Assembly: GCF_020447205.1 (NCBI RefSeq)
Contig: NZ_JAJAEL010000012.1
Location: 87,778-151,777, forward strand
Direction: 5' to 3'
DNA length: 64,000 nucleotides
Source: Thalassolituus alkanivorans
GTDB lineage: Bacteria; Pseudomonadota; Gammaproteobacteria; Pseudomonadales; Oceanobacteraceae
The position numbers and the translations under genes are program-made. The notes under the pieces were generated by a model. That model was not told where the DNA came from, ran no database searches, and was given only the letters and a program-made list of their open reading frames with translations. Position 1 is the first letter of the stretch. Each line of letters begins with the position of its first letter. This document shows, in pieces, positions 24,935-34,916 of the stretch.

Positions 24935-27900
24935 GCCAGGACTACATCGCCCTGGAATGGGTAAAAGGGGAAATCGAAGAGACTCTGCAACAGGCCCAGC
25001 AGGCGCTGGAAGCTTATGTGGAGAATCCCCAGGACAAAAGCCGGCTGAAATTCTGCCTGAGTTACCTGCATCAGATTCACGGTACTCTGCAGATGGTCGA
25101 ATTCTATGGTGCCGCTCTGCTGGCTGAAGAGATGGAGGCTATCGCGTCAGCGCTGGCCGACTCTGCGCTGGGCAATGAGCGCGACGGTCTCGAAGTGCTG
25201 ATGCAGGCCATTATTCAGCTGCCGCATTACCTTGAGCACGTCAAAGTCGGTCGCCGCGATCTGCCGGTGGTACTGCTGCCAATTCTTAACGAACTGCGTT
25301 CAGCGCGGGGCGAAAGTTTCCTGTCTGAAACGGCCCTGTTCGCCCCGAACATTCAGCAGAATGCTGCATTGACCGACGCTCAGGCGGCGACTTATGCCAG
25401 TGATGATTTCCGTAACTGGGCACGCAAAATCCGTCAGATGCTGCAGACTGCCACCCTGCAGTTGCTGCAGAACAAACAGCCGGATGTCGCCAAACAATAC
25501 CTGAACAAAGCTTTCGCCCGACTGCACAAAGCGCTGGGTAAAACGCCACAGGGTCTGGTGTGGTTGCCGGCGCTGGCATTCAGCGAATGGCTGCTCAAGC
25601 AGCAACATTTGCCAAACAGTGCCAAACAACTGCTGCGTCAGCTGGATCATTTGCTGAAAACCGCCATTGAAGAAGGCGCGGCGGCTATTAATCAGCCGCC
25701 ATCGGATGAGCTGCTGAAGAACCTGCTGTTTTATGTCGCCCGTACAGATGTCAGCGGTGAAGCTATCCGTCAGGCACAGGAACAGTTTGGTCTGCGTCAG
25801 GCGCTGCCGACAGAAGCAGAAATCCAGCAGGAACGTGATGCGTTATCCGGCCCCGACCGCGATACCGTCGGTCATGTGCTGGGCGCGCTGGTGGAAGAAA
25901 TTGCGGCTATTAAAGATCGTCTTGATCTGCTGGTACGCAGTGACGATGACCGTAAAGATTCTCTGGCAGCGATTGCGCCAAACCTGAAACAGGTTGCCGA
26001 TACCATGGGTATGCTCGGTCTGGGCATGCCGCGTAAGGTGATGCAGGAACAGCAGAGTCTGGTTGCCCGTCTGCTGGACAGTGGTGATATTGATGACAGT
26101 CATCTGCTCGATATGGCCGGAGCCTTGCTGTATATCGAAGCCACCCTCAGTGGTATGCAGCGTGAGGGCGACCTGAATGCCCATGCCGGTGAAAGCACCC
26201 TGTCTGATGCTCAGAAGGCTGTACTGCGCGAAGCGCGTAATGTGCTGGAGCAGGTAAAAGACGCCATCGTTGAATACATTGCCAAGCAATGGTCGGTTGA
26301 CGAGCTGCAGGATGTTCCGGGCCTGCTGCACACCATTGAAGGTTCGCTGAACATGATCCCGCTGCCACGGGTGGCGGGTATCCTGTCGCGTGCTGCCGCT
26401 TTTGTGCAAACGCAGCTGATTGATGAACGTCTGAAGCCACAATGGTCGGTGCTGGATATTCTGGCCGACGTCCTGAGTGGTGTTGAATACTTTATTGAGC
26501 GTTACTCTGAGAACCCGCGCAGTGCCGGTGCTGAGTTGCTGGATAAAGCCGAAGTCTCACTGCAGGATTTACCGGCGACAGAATCATTGAGCGACTCGCT
26601 CGATGATATTTCCTTTGAAGGGGATGAAAACCTGCCGGAAGTAGATGTCACTTCGTTTGGCGAAGCGCTTGCTATTGATGACGACGAAGATGCAGAGATT
26701 GTTCATGCAGAACCCGAGCTGCATCAGGCTGTACAGCTGGAAGAAGCCGATCTTGATCTGAGCGCCGAGGATGTTGGCCCTGATGTCGTAACCGATATTG
26801 AATTACCAGAGCCTGAGACTGACCGCGACGATAATGTGGTCAGCCTGGATAGTGTGGCTGGTGAGGATATCAGTTTCGATTTTGACGAACTGCAGGCAGA
26901 AGATGATACGGCTGACTTGCATGAGCTGGTCGATCACCTGCGTGAAGAGCAGGCTGCAGAAGAACAGAGTGCTGCAGAATACGATATTACAGCTGCAGAG
27001 TCCGACAGTGCAGAGGTTGTTTCTGAGGCAGAAGTTGTTACTGCAAGCGCTACTGCAGCGGCGGATGACGATGACGACGACCTGATCGACGATGAGATTA
27101 TCGAAATCTTCCTCGAAGAAGCTGAGGAAGTGACCGAAACCCTGAATGAATTCTGGCCACAACTGGTATCAGATCCCGCCGATAAGGAAGCGCTGACCAC
27201 TGTGCGTCGTGCATTCCATACTCTGAAAGGCAGTGGCCGTATGGTCAGAGCCGAATTTATCGGTGAGCTGGCCTGGTCCATTGAGAACATGTTTAACCGT
27301 GTACTCGACAACACCATTGAGATTGATGCCAACCTGATTGCACTGGTTGACCATGTAATCACCCAGCTGCCATTGCTGATTGATGATTTCCGCCAGAAGC
27401 GTCCTGCATCCATCCCGACACAACCCCTGATGGATTACGCCACCGCTCTGGCCGCTGGTGAGAGTGTTGCTGCCTTTTCGCAGACACTGCAGCCGCAAGG
27501 CGGAGAAGAGCCGCTGGCCGTTGCCGATACTCAGACCGTCGCCGAGACGGAAGACAGCAGTGATGAAGATGAAGACGACGCTCTGCTGGAAGTGTTTGAA
27601 GGCGAAGCACGCTCGCATCTGGTGACGCTGGATGAGTTTGTTCAGGAGTCACGTACAGAAGACTTTATCAACGCTCTCAGCGATCAGCTGCAGCGTGCGC
27701 TGCATACGTTAAAAGGCAGTGCGCATATGGCCGGTATTACCGCCATCGCCAATGTGGCTTCGCCACTGGAGCGCCTTGTTAAAGAACTGCGTGCCTATCA
27801 GATTAACAACAGTGCAGAAGTCGTCGGGCTGATTGCCACAGGTTCGGCGCTGATCGCTTCAGCACTGGAAACCCGCGAGCTGCTGCTGGCCGAACATATT

Positions 27901-30900
27901 GAGGGTGCCGACGCTTATGTTGAGCGTCTGCAGCAACTGGAAAAACAGCTGCTGGAACCACTGCGTGTTGAGCATTCTTCCCGTCGTGGACCGAATCCTC
28001 AGGCGATTGCCCAGTTCCTGGCGCAGGGCATGGATTCACTGCTGGATGCCGACCGCCTGCTGAACCGCTGGCATAAAGATCATGATGACAGCGTACTGAC
28101 TGCGCTGGGGCAGGATCTGCAGGAAGTTGCTGGCGGTGCTGCCGAAGCGGAAGTTCCGCATATTCAGGCGCTTGCTGATGCATTGAATAATCTCTACCTG
28201 CGCATTCAGAATGAGCAGGCTGAGCCAACCGAAGATTTACTGGCACTGGCAGCTGAAGCTCATGAAGCCGTGCTGGCTATGATGGATTGCCTGGCGGCTG
28301 GTCAGGAAACCCAGAGTCCGGATGAATTGCTGATGCGCATCCGCAGCTGGCAATTCCCGCTGCCGGAAGTCTCCGATGATGATTTGCCGGTACTGCAGCT
28401 GGATGACATCGTTGCCGATGAAACAGCTACCGATGACACCGAGGCTGATGACACCGACAGTACAGACCTGACGATTGATATCGACGAAGACGACATTACT
28501 CTGGCCGATATTGCTGGTGATGTTTTGGATGCCGGCGATGATACGGATGCCGGGGTTGAAGACGTTGCCGGTTCTGCCTTCGACCTGAGTGATGAAATCG
28601 ACGAAGAGCTGCTGTCAGCTCTGCCAGAAGAGCAGGGCCTGCAGGATGAAGATTTGCCACGTGCGGAATCTGAATTGCAGCCTGCTGTCCCTCCTGTTGT
28701 TCAGCCAATAGCACAGACCGAAACGCGCAACGAAATGGAAATGCTGCCGCTGCCGGCGGTAGAGGATGGTGACGAAGACGAAATTCTGGAGATTTTCCTC
28801 GAAGAAGCGCAGGAAATCACCGAATCCGTCGAAACCGCTATCCAGCGCTGGCGCCAGCATCCGGATAACTTACTGCATGTTGCCCAGCTGCAGCGTGAAC
28901 TGCACACCCTGAAGGGTGGCGCACGTATGGCTGAGTTGTCGGAAGTTGCTGACCTCTGCCATGAGCTGGAAACGCTGTACGAAAATATTAATGACGGCCG
29001 TCTGGCGGTTCAGGTGCAGATTTTCGATCTGTTGGACCGTGCCCATGATGAGCTGGGAAGCCAGCTGGATGCCGTGCGCGAAGGCGTACGCCCGCAGGCT
29101 GCGGATGAAATGATTGTGGCTATCCGCCAGTATCTGAAAGGTGAAGCCTATGGCGAGTTGCCGGAAGAGCTGGATGAGCTGACAGCTGAAGAAAATGACG
29201 CTGATGAATTAAGCGTACAGCCTCCTGTGCCGGTGGTGCAGTCGGAAACGCTGGATGAGTCAGACCGTGAAATTCTGGAGATCTTCCTCGAAGAAGCTCA
29301 CGAGCTGCAGGAGTCTCTGGATCGTGCGCTGCACAGCTGGGAACAGGAACCGGCCAACACCGAAGGTGCCGAAGAAGCCCAGCGGGTGCTGCACACTCTG
29401 AAAGGCGGTGCGCGTCTGGCCGGTCTGACTGAGATCGGCGATCTGGCGCACAACTTTGAAGCCAATATCCTGAAGGCTCAGCAGGGGCAGATTGATCGCT
29501 CGCCAGCGTTCTTCCAGGCAGCTTATCAGCGTCAGGATGAGCTGATTAATAAGATTGATGCAGTCGAAGCCATGCTGGCCTCTGACGGTCTGGTGGTGCT
29601 GGGTGAAAAATCCCTGGTTATTGAACCGCTGACGATTGATGCCGAGCCTGACAGCAGTGCTGACGCTGAGATGCAGCCGCAGGAAAGTGCAGCTGAAGAG
29701 ACTCTTACTGAAGTAGCCCCGGTTGAAAACACGGCTCCGGCAGCCGTCGATCCGGCTTCGAATGTTGTGCCATTGCGCCGTACAGCGCCGGAAGCACCAA
29801 AACAGGATAAAGCCGCCGCTCAGCAGGCTGCGCGTAAGGCGCCGCAGGAGCTGGTGAAAGTATCTGCCGATCTGCTCGATAACCTGGTTAACCTTGCCGG
29901 TGAAACCTCCATCGGCCGTGGTCGTCTGGAACAGCAGGTTACTGACTTCTCCCATACCCTCGAAGAGATGGATATGACGCTGGATCGTCTGCGCGATCAG
30001 CTGCGCCGTCTGGATATGGAAACCGAAGCTCAGGTGATTTTCCGGCAGGAACGCCAGGGACCGGATTATGAAGATTTCGACCCGCTGGAAATGGACCGCT
30101 ATTCGGCCATGCAGCAGCTGTCGCGTGCGCTGGTGGAATCGGCTTCGGATTTGCTCGACCTGAAAGAGACGCTGAGTCACAAGACCCGCGATGCAGAAAC
30201 CCTGTTGCTGCAGCAGAGCCGGGTTAACACGGAACTGCAGGAAGGTCTGATGAAGACCCGCATGGTACCGTTCCAGCGTCTGGTTCCGCGTCTGCGCCGT
30301 ATTGTGCGTCAGGTCAGTCTGGAGCTGGACAAACAGGTCGAACTGCGTGTTCACAATGCTGACGGTGAGATGGACCGTACCATCCTCGAACGTATGATTT
30401 CGCCGCTCGAGCACATGGTGCGTAACGCGGTTGACCATGGTATCGAGAACCCGGCGCAGCGTGCTGCTGCCGGTAAACCGGATGTCGGTAATATCGAACT
30501 GGACATCAGCCGCGATGGCGGCGACGTGGTTCTGACCATGAGCGATGATGGCCGCGGTGTGAATCTCGAGGCGGTTAAACGCAAAGCGATCGAACGCGGA
30601 CTGATGGATCCGGATGCTCACCTTTCTGATCAGGAAATTATGCAGTTTATTCTGCAAGCTGGTTTCTCTACCGCCGAAGCGGTGACCCAGATTTCCGGTC
30701 GTGGTGTGGGGATGGACGTTGTATCCAGCGAAATCAAACAGATGGGCGGCAGCGTTGAGATTCAGTCGGAAGCCGGAGCCGGTACCCGCTTTATTATCCG
30801 TCTGCCGTTCACTGTGTCGGTTAACCGTGCCCTGATGGTACGGGTTGGTGACGACCTGTACGCGGTACCGCTGAATAACATTCAGGGTATCGTACGGGCG

Positions 30901-31686
30901 CCGGTGGCGCAGTTGCAGTCACTGTACGAGCAGCCGCAGGCCGAACGCAAATATCACTATGCCGGTACCGACTATCGTATCGAATACCTGGGCGTGATGC
31001 TGGAAAACGAAGCACAACCGAAATTCAGCGCTCAGCATATGCCGTTGCCGGTACTGCTGATTCGTGGCGCGATACCTTTTGCTCTGCAGGTGGATTCGCT
31101 GCTCGGCTCGCGTGAGATCGTGGTAAAAACCCTCGGTCCGCAGTTTGCCAGCGTGATGGGTGTATCCGGCGGTACCATTCTGGGTGATGGTAGCGTGGTT
31201 ATCATTCTTGATCTGCCGGCGATGATCCGTACTCAGGCGAGTCTGGAATATCAGCAGGCGAAACTGCTCGACAGCCAGGCGGCCGAACGTCGTCACGAAC
31301 TGGAAAACCGCTTGCCGCGTATTCTGGTAGTGGATGACTCGGTGACGGTACGTAAGGTAACGACCCGCCTGCTGGAGCGTAATGGTATGGAAGTATTCAC
31401 AGCCAAAGACGGTGTGGATGCGATGGCGACGCTGCAGGATCACAAACCGGATCTGATGCTGCTCGATATCGAAATGCCACGTATGGATGGTTTCGAGGTT
31501 GCCTCGCTGGTGCGCCACGATTCCCGCCTGAAAGATATTCCGATCATTATGATCACCTCGCGTACCGGTGATAAACACCGTGAGCGGGCGATGTCGATTG
31601 GTGTGAACGAATATCTGGGTAAACCTTTCCAGGAAGACTTGCTGCTCGGCACTATGAACCGTCTGCTGGGGCGCGAGGAACACTGA
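24931..31686 (+). CDS. chpA: Hybrid chemotaxis kinase ChpA (PilL) with multiple HPt domains
   Basis: This 2251-residue kinase is the core of the Pil-Chp system. Phosphotransfer (HPt-like) motifs are at His47/His50 (HQIHGTLQM, degenerate), His467 (HTIEGSLNM, degenerate), His763, His925, His1325 and His1488, the last four with a full HTLKG. Acidic, low-complexity linkers separate them. Then come the CheA-type dimerisation and ATPase domains (ISPLEHMVRNAVDHGIE, DDGRGV, GRGVGMDV), a CheW-like domain and a C-terminal receiver with Asp2179 (LMLLDIEMPRMDG). P. aeruginosa ChpA is longer and is described with eight such transfer domains; I can identify six here. It starts in the pilK stop and ends 1 base before chpB. 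Confidence 0.96.
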   Translation: MSQDYIALEWVKGEIEETLQQAQQALEAYVENPQDKSRLKFCLSYLHQIHGTLQMVEFYGAALLAEEMEAIASALADSALGNERDGLEVLMQAIIQLPHYLEHVKVGRRDLPVVLLPILNELRSARGESFLSETALFAPNIQQNAALTDAQAATYASDDFRNWARKIRQMLQTATLQLLQNKQPDVAKQYLNKAFARLHKALGKTPQGLVWLPALAFSEWLLKQQHLPNSAKQLLRQLDHLLKTAIEEGAAAINQPPSDELLKNLLFYVARTDVSGEAIRQAQEQFGLRQALPTEAEIQQERDALSGPDRDTVGHVLGALVEEIAAIKDRLDLLVRSDDDRKDSLAAIAPNLKQVADTMGMLGLGMPRKVMQEQQSLVARLLDSGDIDDSHLLDMAGALLYIEATLSGMQREGDLNAHAGESTLSDAQKAVLREARNVLEQVKDAIVEYIAKQWSVDELQDVPGLLHTIEGSLNMIPLPRVAGILSRAAAFVQTQLIDERLKPQWSVLDILADVLSGVEYFIERYSENPRSAGAELLDKAEVSLQDLPATESLSDSLDDISFEGDENLPEVDVTSFGEALAIDDDEDAEIVHAEPELHQAVQLEEADLDLSAEDVGPDVVTDIELPEPETDRDDNVVSLDSVAGEDISFDFDELQAEDDTADLHELVDHLREEQAAEEQSAAEYDITAAESDSAEVVSEAEVVTASATAAADDDDDDLIDDEIIEIFLEEAEEVTETLNEFWPQLVSDPADKEALTTVRRAFHTLKGSGRMVRAEFIGELAWSIENMFNRVLDNTIEIDANLIALVDHVITQLPLLIDDFRQKRPASIPTQPLMDYATALAAGESVAAFSQTLQPQGGEEPLAVADTQTVAETEDSSDEDEDDALLEVFEGEARSHLVTLDEFVQESRTEDFINALSDQLQRALHTLKGSAHMAGITAIANVASPLERLVKELRAYQINNSAEVVGLIATGSALIASALETRELLLAEHIEGADAYVERLQQLEKQLLEPLRVEHSSRRGPNPQAIAQFLAQGMDSLLDADRLLNRWHKDHDDSVLTALGQDLQEVAGGAAEAEVPHIQALADALNNLYLRIQNEQAEPTEDLLALAAEAHEAVLAMMDCLAAGQETQSPDELLMRIRSWQFPLPEVSDDDLPVLQLDDIVADETATDDTEADDTDSTDLTIDIDEDDITLADIAGDVLDAGDDTDAGVEDVAGSAFDLSDEIDEELLSALPEEQGLQDEDLPRAESELQPAVPPVVQPIAQTETRNEMEMLPLPAVEDGDEDEILEIFLEEAQEITESVETAIQRWRQHPDNLLHVAQLQRELHTLKGGARMAELSEVADLCHELETLYENINDGRLAVQVQIFDLLDRAHDELGSQLDAVREGVRPQAADEMIVAIRQYLKGEAYGELPEELDELTAEENDADELSVQPPVPVVQSETLDESDREILEIFLEEAHELQESLDRALHSWEQEPANTEGAEEAQRVLHTLKGGARLAGLTEIGDLAHNFEANILKAQQGQIDRSPAFFQAAYQRQDELINKIDAVEAMLASDGLVVLGEKSLVIEPLTIDAEPDSSADAEMQPQESAAEETLTEVAPVENTAPAAVDPASNVVPLRRTAPEAPKQDKAAAQQAARKAPQELVKVSADLLDNLVNLAGETSIGRGRLEQQVTDFSHTLEEMDMTLDRLRDQLRRLDMETEAQVIFRQERQGPDYEDFDPLEMDRYSAMQQLSRALVESASDLLDLKETLSHKTRDAETLLLQQSRVNTELQEGLMKTRMVPFQRLVPRLRRIVRQVSLELDKQVELRVHNADGEMDRTILERMISPLEHMVRNAVDHGIENPAQRAAAGKPDVGNIELDISRDGGDVVLTMSDDGRGVNLEAVKRKAIERGLMDPDAHLSDQEIMQFILQAGFSTAEAVTQISGRGVGMDVVSSEIKQMGGSVEIQSEAGAGTRFIIRLPFTVSVNRALMVRVGDDLYAVPLNNIQGIVRAPVAQLQSLYEQPQAERKYHYAGTDYRIEYLGVMLENEAQPKFSAQHMPLPVLLIRGAIPFALQVDSLLGSREIVVKTLGPQFASVMGVSGGTILGDGSVVIILDLPAMIRTQASLEYQQAKLLDSQAAERRHELENRLPRILVVDDSVTVRKVTTRLLERNGMEVFTAKDGVDAMATLQDHKPDLMLLDIEMPRMDGFEVASLVRHDSRLKDIPIIMITSRTGDKHRERAMSIGVNEYLGKPFQEDLLLGTMNRLLGREEH

Positions 31687-31687
31687 C

Positions 31688-32728
31688 ATGGCCTTGCCCA
31701 GGGTAGGCATCCTGGCCGACGACCGGCTGCAGCAACACCTGCTCAAATCCGCTTTGATTCATTTCGGGTTTGATGTGGTGATTAACACCGATCCGCAGCG
31801 TTTTGTGCTGCTGGATCACAGTGAGCTGCAACTGGACGCCTGGTTGGTGGATCTCCGTCAGGAAGACGACGAAGAAAATATGCAGTGGCTCGAACAGCTG
31901 CTGGATGGCGATGTGCCGGTCTTGCTGGGCCTGGAAAAAGCGCCGCAAAAAACCTGCACCACGTATCCGAAATGGGAAAAACGCCTGTACGGCAAGATGC
32001 GTGAAATCATCAAAGTGACGCCGGTGGTGGCCGAAGATGTTTCCGTGCTGGATCGTCTGAATACACCAACAACGTCCCCCCGTATTCCGCTCCCCGGTGT
32101 GTTTGCCAATCAGGATTTTACCGGTAAAGCCGCGGCTCAGGTCTGGGTGCTGGGAGCGTCATTAGGCGGGCCGGGAGCGGTCAAAGATTTTCTTGACGCC
32201 TTACCCGGTGGTTTACCAGTGGCGTTTATTTACGCTCAGCATATCGATCCGCGCTTTGAAGAATCGCTGTGCAAGACCATTGGTCGTCATGCGCAGTATC
32301 AATTGAAAAACTTTGTTGCCGGTGAAGTGCTGAACTGCGGTGAAGTGCTGGTAGCGCCCATCAGCGATGAATTCCGTTTCGACAGTAACGGGCTGCCACA
32401 CAGTCTGGAACGTGCCTGGCCAGGCCCTTATGGACCATCCATTGATCAGGTGATTCTGAATGTGAATGACTACTTCGGCCAGCGGGCCGGGTATATTTTG
32501 TTCAGCGGCATGGGCAATGATGGCTCTGAAGCGGTAATGAGCCTGAATGACAGTAAAGTGCCGGTATGGGCGCAGGCACCGCAGAGCTGCGCTAATGCCT
32601 CTATGCCGGAAAGTGCGATTGAAACCAATCGCGTTAACTATATCGGCGACCCTTATCAGCTGGCACTGCAGCTGGTGAATTGCGTTAAACACAGCTGGAT
32701 AAATATTCATGAGCCAATCCATCACTAA
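31688..32728 (+). CDS. chpB: CheB-type methylesterase ChpB
   Basis: ChpB removes methyl groups from PilJ. The C-terminal esterase domain has the catalytic triad Ser158 (GASLGG), His185 (YAQHIDP) and Asp278 (GMGNDGSEA). The N-terminal 120 residues look like a degenerate receiver: the expected phospho-Asp region reads LDAWLVDLRQED and the Lys site is unclear, so control by phosphorylation is doubtful. The length of 346 residues fits. It overlaps chpC by 20 bases. Confidence 0.93.
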   Translation: MALPRVGILADDRLQQHLLKSALIHFGFDVVINTDPQRFVLLDHSELQLDAWLVDLRQEDDEENMQWLEQLLDGDVPVLLGLEKAPQKTCTTYPKWEKRLYGKMREIIKVTPVVAEDVSVLDRLNTPTTSPRIPLPGVFANQDFTGKAAAQVWVLGASLGGPGAVKDFLDALPGGLPVAFIYAQHIDPRFEESLCKTIGRHAQYQLKNFVAGEVLNCGEVLVAPISDEFRFDSNGLPHSLERAWPGPYGPSIDQVILNVNDYFGQRAGYILFSGMGNDGSEAVMSLNDSKVPVWAQAPQSCANASMPESAIETNRVNYIGDPYQLALQLVNCVKHSWINIHEPIHH

Positions 32729-33182
32729 AACCAATACACCGGATCAGGTCGATTGCCTGTTGATTCCGCTGAAGGATAAAAACCTGCTGCTGCCTAACGT
32801 TTCGGTGGCGGAAATTATTCCTTTTTCCCATCTGTTAACTACAGCTTCCAGTGTTGACTGGATTCTTGGCCGTATCGACTGGCGTGGTACTCCGGTGCCG
32901 GTGTTATGTTATGAAATGCTTAACCGCCAGGCTGCTCCGGCTCCCAACCCCAATGCCCGCTTTGCCATCGTGAATGGTGTGGGTGCCCACCCGCAGATGC
33001 CTTTTTATGCGGTGCTGGTTCAGGGGATTCCAAGTCTGGTGCATATCCGCGAAAGCGAAATTCAGGAAGTAGAAGCCATGCATATGGGGGACTATGACCA
33101 GAGTGCAGTCAGCATTGGCCAGGATGCTGCCATGATTCCTAATCTGGAGCTGGTTGAACAGGCACTGTTACGGCATATCTGA
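32709..33182 (+). CDS. chpC: CheW-like protein ChpC
   Basis: ChpC is a second CheW-type adaptor, thought to link additional receptors to ChpA. The 157-residue protein has the CheW core TTASSVDWILGRIDWRGTPVPVLCYEML. It begins inside the end of chpB. In P. aeruginosa chpD and chpE follow, but here the next gene is an LPS heptosyltransferase, so the cluster ends at chpC. Confidence 0.88.
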   Translation: MSQSITKTNTPDQVDCLLIPLKDKNLLLPNVSVAEIIPFSHLLTTASSVDWILGRIDWRGTPVPVLCYEMLNRQAAPAPNPNARFAIVNGVGAHPQMPFYAVLVQGIPSLVHIRESEIQEVEAMHMGDYDQSAVSIGQDAAMIPNLELVEQALLRHI

Positions 33183-33239
33183 CACAGACAGTCATCATGC
33201 CTTTATTTTCGTAGCAGTTGCTTACGAATGCGCGGATCT

Positions 33240-34265
33240 ATGAAACGAATTCTTATTATTAAGATGTCTGCTTTGGGGGATATCTTACATACGCTGCCGG
33301 CTGTAACTGACGCCTTAAAAGCTAATCCGGATATCTGTTTTGACTGGCTGTGTGAACAGCCCTTTATGGATGTTGCCCGTTTGCATCCGGCTGTCAGGCA
33401 GGTTATCGGACATCCGCGCTTACGCTGGAAAAAAAATCGCTGGTCGATGCAAACGCTGCGCGAGCAGTTGTCGTTTTATAAAGCGCTGCGGCACGAAAAA
33501 TACGATCTGGTGATTGATGCCCAGGGCCGGATTAAATCGGCACGGGTCGGCTGGCTCAGCGGCAGTCCGGTGGTCGGACTCGACAAAGATTCAGCTACGG
33601 ACTCTGAAACACGCTTATTTTACCGCCAAGGGTACAACGTACCACGCGATATGAATGCTGTGGAGCGGGTGCGTAAATTGTTCGCACAGGCGTTGGGTTA
33701 CCAGTACCAGGGGGAACCTGATTTCGGTATTCAGGGTCACAGGCTGGATAATGCTTTTCCTGAATATACCGGTGCCTGGATTTGTTTTCATGGAACGACC
33801 TGGGCGTCCAAGCACTGGCCTGAAGCTAACTGGATTGACCTTCTGGCTCAGGCAAAACAGGAACAGCAAATGGTGTTGCTTCCCTGGGGGAGTGAACAGG
33901 AAAGACAAAGGGCGGAACGACTGACCACGGAGGCGCAGTGGGGTGTGGTGCTGCCGAAACTGTCGCTGTGGCAGTTATCCGGAATTATCAGTCGCTGCGC
34001 TGCTGCTGTTGGTGTTGATACCGGCCTGATGCATATTGCGGCTGCCTGTGGTGTGCCTACCGTTTCAGTATTCGGCAGCACCAGTGTTGCCTTAACGGCT
34101 GCCCATGGTGAGCGGGTGATTAATCTGGCGTCTTCGTATTCATGCTCTCCCTGTCTGAAAAAAGTATGTCCCCTGAATGAAGAATCACCGCCCTGTTATG
34201 CGGAATTAAATGCGACCAGAGTCAGGGATACAGTAAGAGAACTGTCAGGTAAACATTGTGAATAA
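33240..34265 (+). CDS. waaC: LPS heptosyltransferase I WaaC
   Basis: WaaC adds the first L-glycero-D-manno-heptose to Kdo in the LPS inner core. The GT9 start ILIIKMSALGDILHTLPAVTDA, the segment YDLVIDAQGRIKSARVGWLSG and the donor-binding VGVDTGLMHIAAACGVPTVSVFG are all present. A cysteine-rich end (SCSPCLKKVCPLN) is usual. The ATG at 33240 gives 341 residues. It begins a new cluster of cell-envelope genes 57 bp after chpC. Confidence 0.93.
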   Translation: MKRILIIKMSALGDILHTLPAVTDALKANPDICFDWLCEQPFMDVARLHPAVRQVIGHPRLRWKKNRWSMQTLREQLSFYKALRHEKYDLVIDAQGRIKSARVGWLSGSPVVGLDKDSATDSETRLFYRQGYNVPRDMNAVERVRKLFAQALGYQYQGEPDFGIQGHRLDNAFPEYTGAWICFHGTTWASKHWPEANWIDLLAQAKQEQQMVLLPWGSEQERQRAERLTTEAQWGVVLPKLSLWQLSGIISRCAAAVGVDTGLMHIAAACGVPTVSVFGSTSVALTAAHGERVINLASSYSCSPCLKKVCPLNEESPPCYAELNATRVRDTVRELSGKHCE

Positions 34266-34914
34266 ACTGCTTGTGTGTGGTTTCTATACCGAGAGCTATC
34301 GCGACGACATTGAGCGTCTGGAAATATCTCTGAAACGTTTTTCGATGGACTATCAGTTCACTCCGGTTGAGCCACAAAGCTGCTGGGAAGCAACCACAGG
34401 TCTAAAGCCCAGGGTGCTGCGCCAGTGTTTACTGGATAACCCTGAGCGCGATGTTCTGTACATCGATGCCGATGCATTTGTGCGGCGCGAAATTACCGGC
34501 TTCGATGACTTTGACGGTGATATTGGTATTCACTTTAATGAGCAGGGTGGTAAGCGCGCGTCACACAGTATCCGCACCGGGACGATTTTCCTGCGTAATA
34601 CGCCAGCTACGCTGGAGTTTCTTGATCAGTGGATTGCCAAACAGGCACTGAATGAACACTACTGTGATCAGGACAGTTTTCAGCTGGCCTACGACGAACC
34701 CCATACCGCGACCTTCTTTAACCTGCCGGTTGAGTACGTAAAAATTTTCGACAAGGATAATGTGAAATCCTATATCGAACATTTCCAGGCCAGTCGCCGC
34801 AATGAAGACAATAAAGCGGTCAGCCGTAAACGGCAGAAAAAAGTCCGTAATCTGATTCTGCTGCTGGTGAATTTTGCGCTTTATGCTCTGTTTTATTATC
34901 TTGGGGGACTGTAG
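34258..34914 (+). CDS. GT-A-like glycosyltransferase with C-terminal membrane helix
   Basis: The 218-residue protein starts with a GTG overlapping the waaC stop by 8 bases. The motif DVLYIDADAFVRR gives DAD at residues 70-72, the metal and nucleotide-sugar site of GT-A enzymes. Later, GTIFLRNTPATLEFLDQW and CDQDSFQLAY resemble the acceptor side of glycogenin-like and related nucleotide-diphospho-sugar transferases. A basic stretch (SRKRQKKVRN) precedes one C-terminal hydrophobic segment, probably a membrane anchor on the inner face. Donor and acceptor are unknown; context points to LPS core or glycan modification. Confidence 0.72.
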   Translation: MNKLLVCGFYTESYRDDIERLEISLKRFSMDYQFTPVEPQSCWEATTGLKPRVLRQCLLDNPERDVLYIDADAFVRREITGFDDFDGDIGIHFNEQGGKRASHSIRTGTIFLRNTPATLEFLDQWIAKQALNEHYCDQDSFQLAYDEPHTATFFNLPVEYVKIFDKDNVKSYIEHFQASRRNEDNKAVSRKRQKKVRNLILLLVNFALYALFYYLGGL

Positions 34915-34916
34915 AA

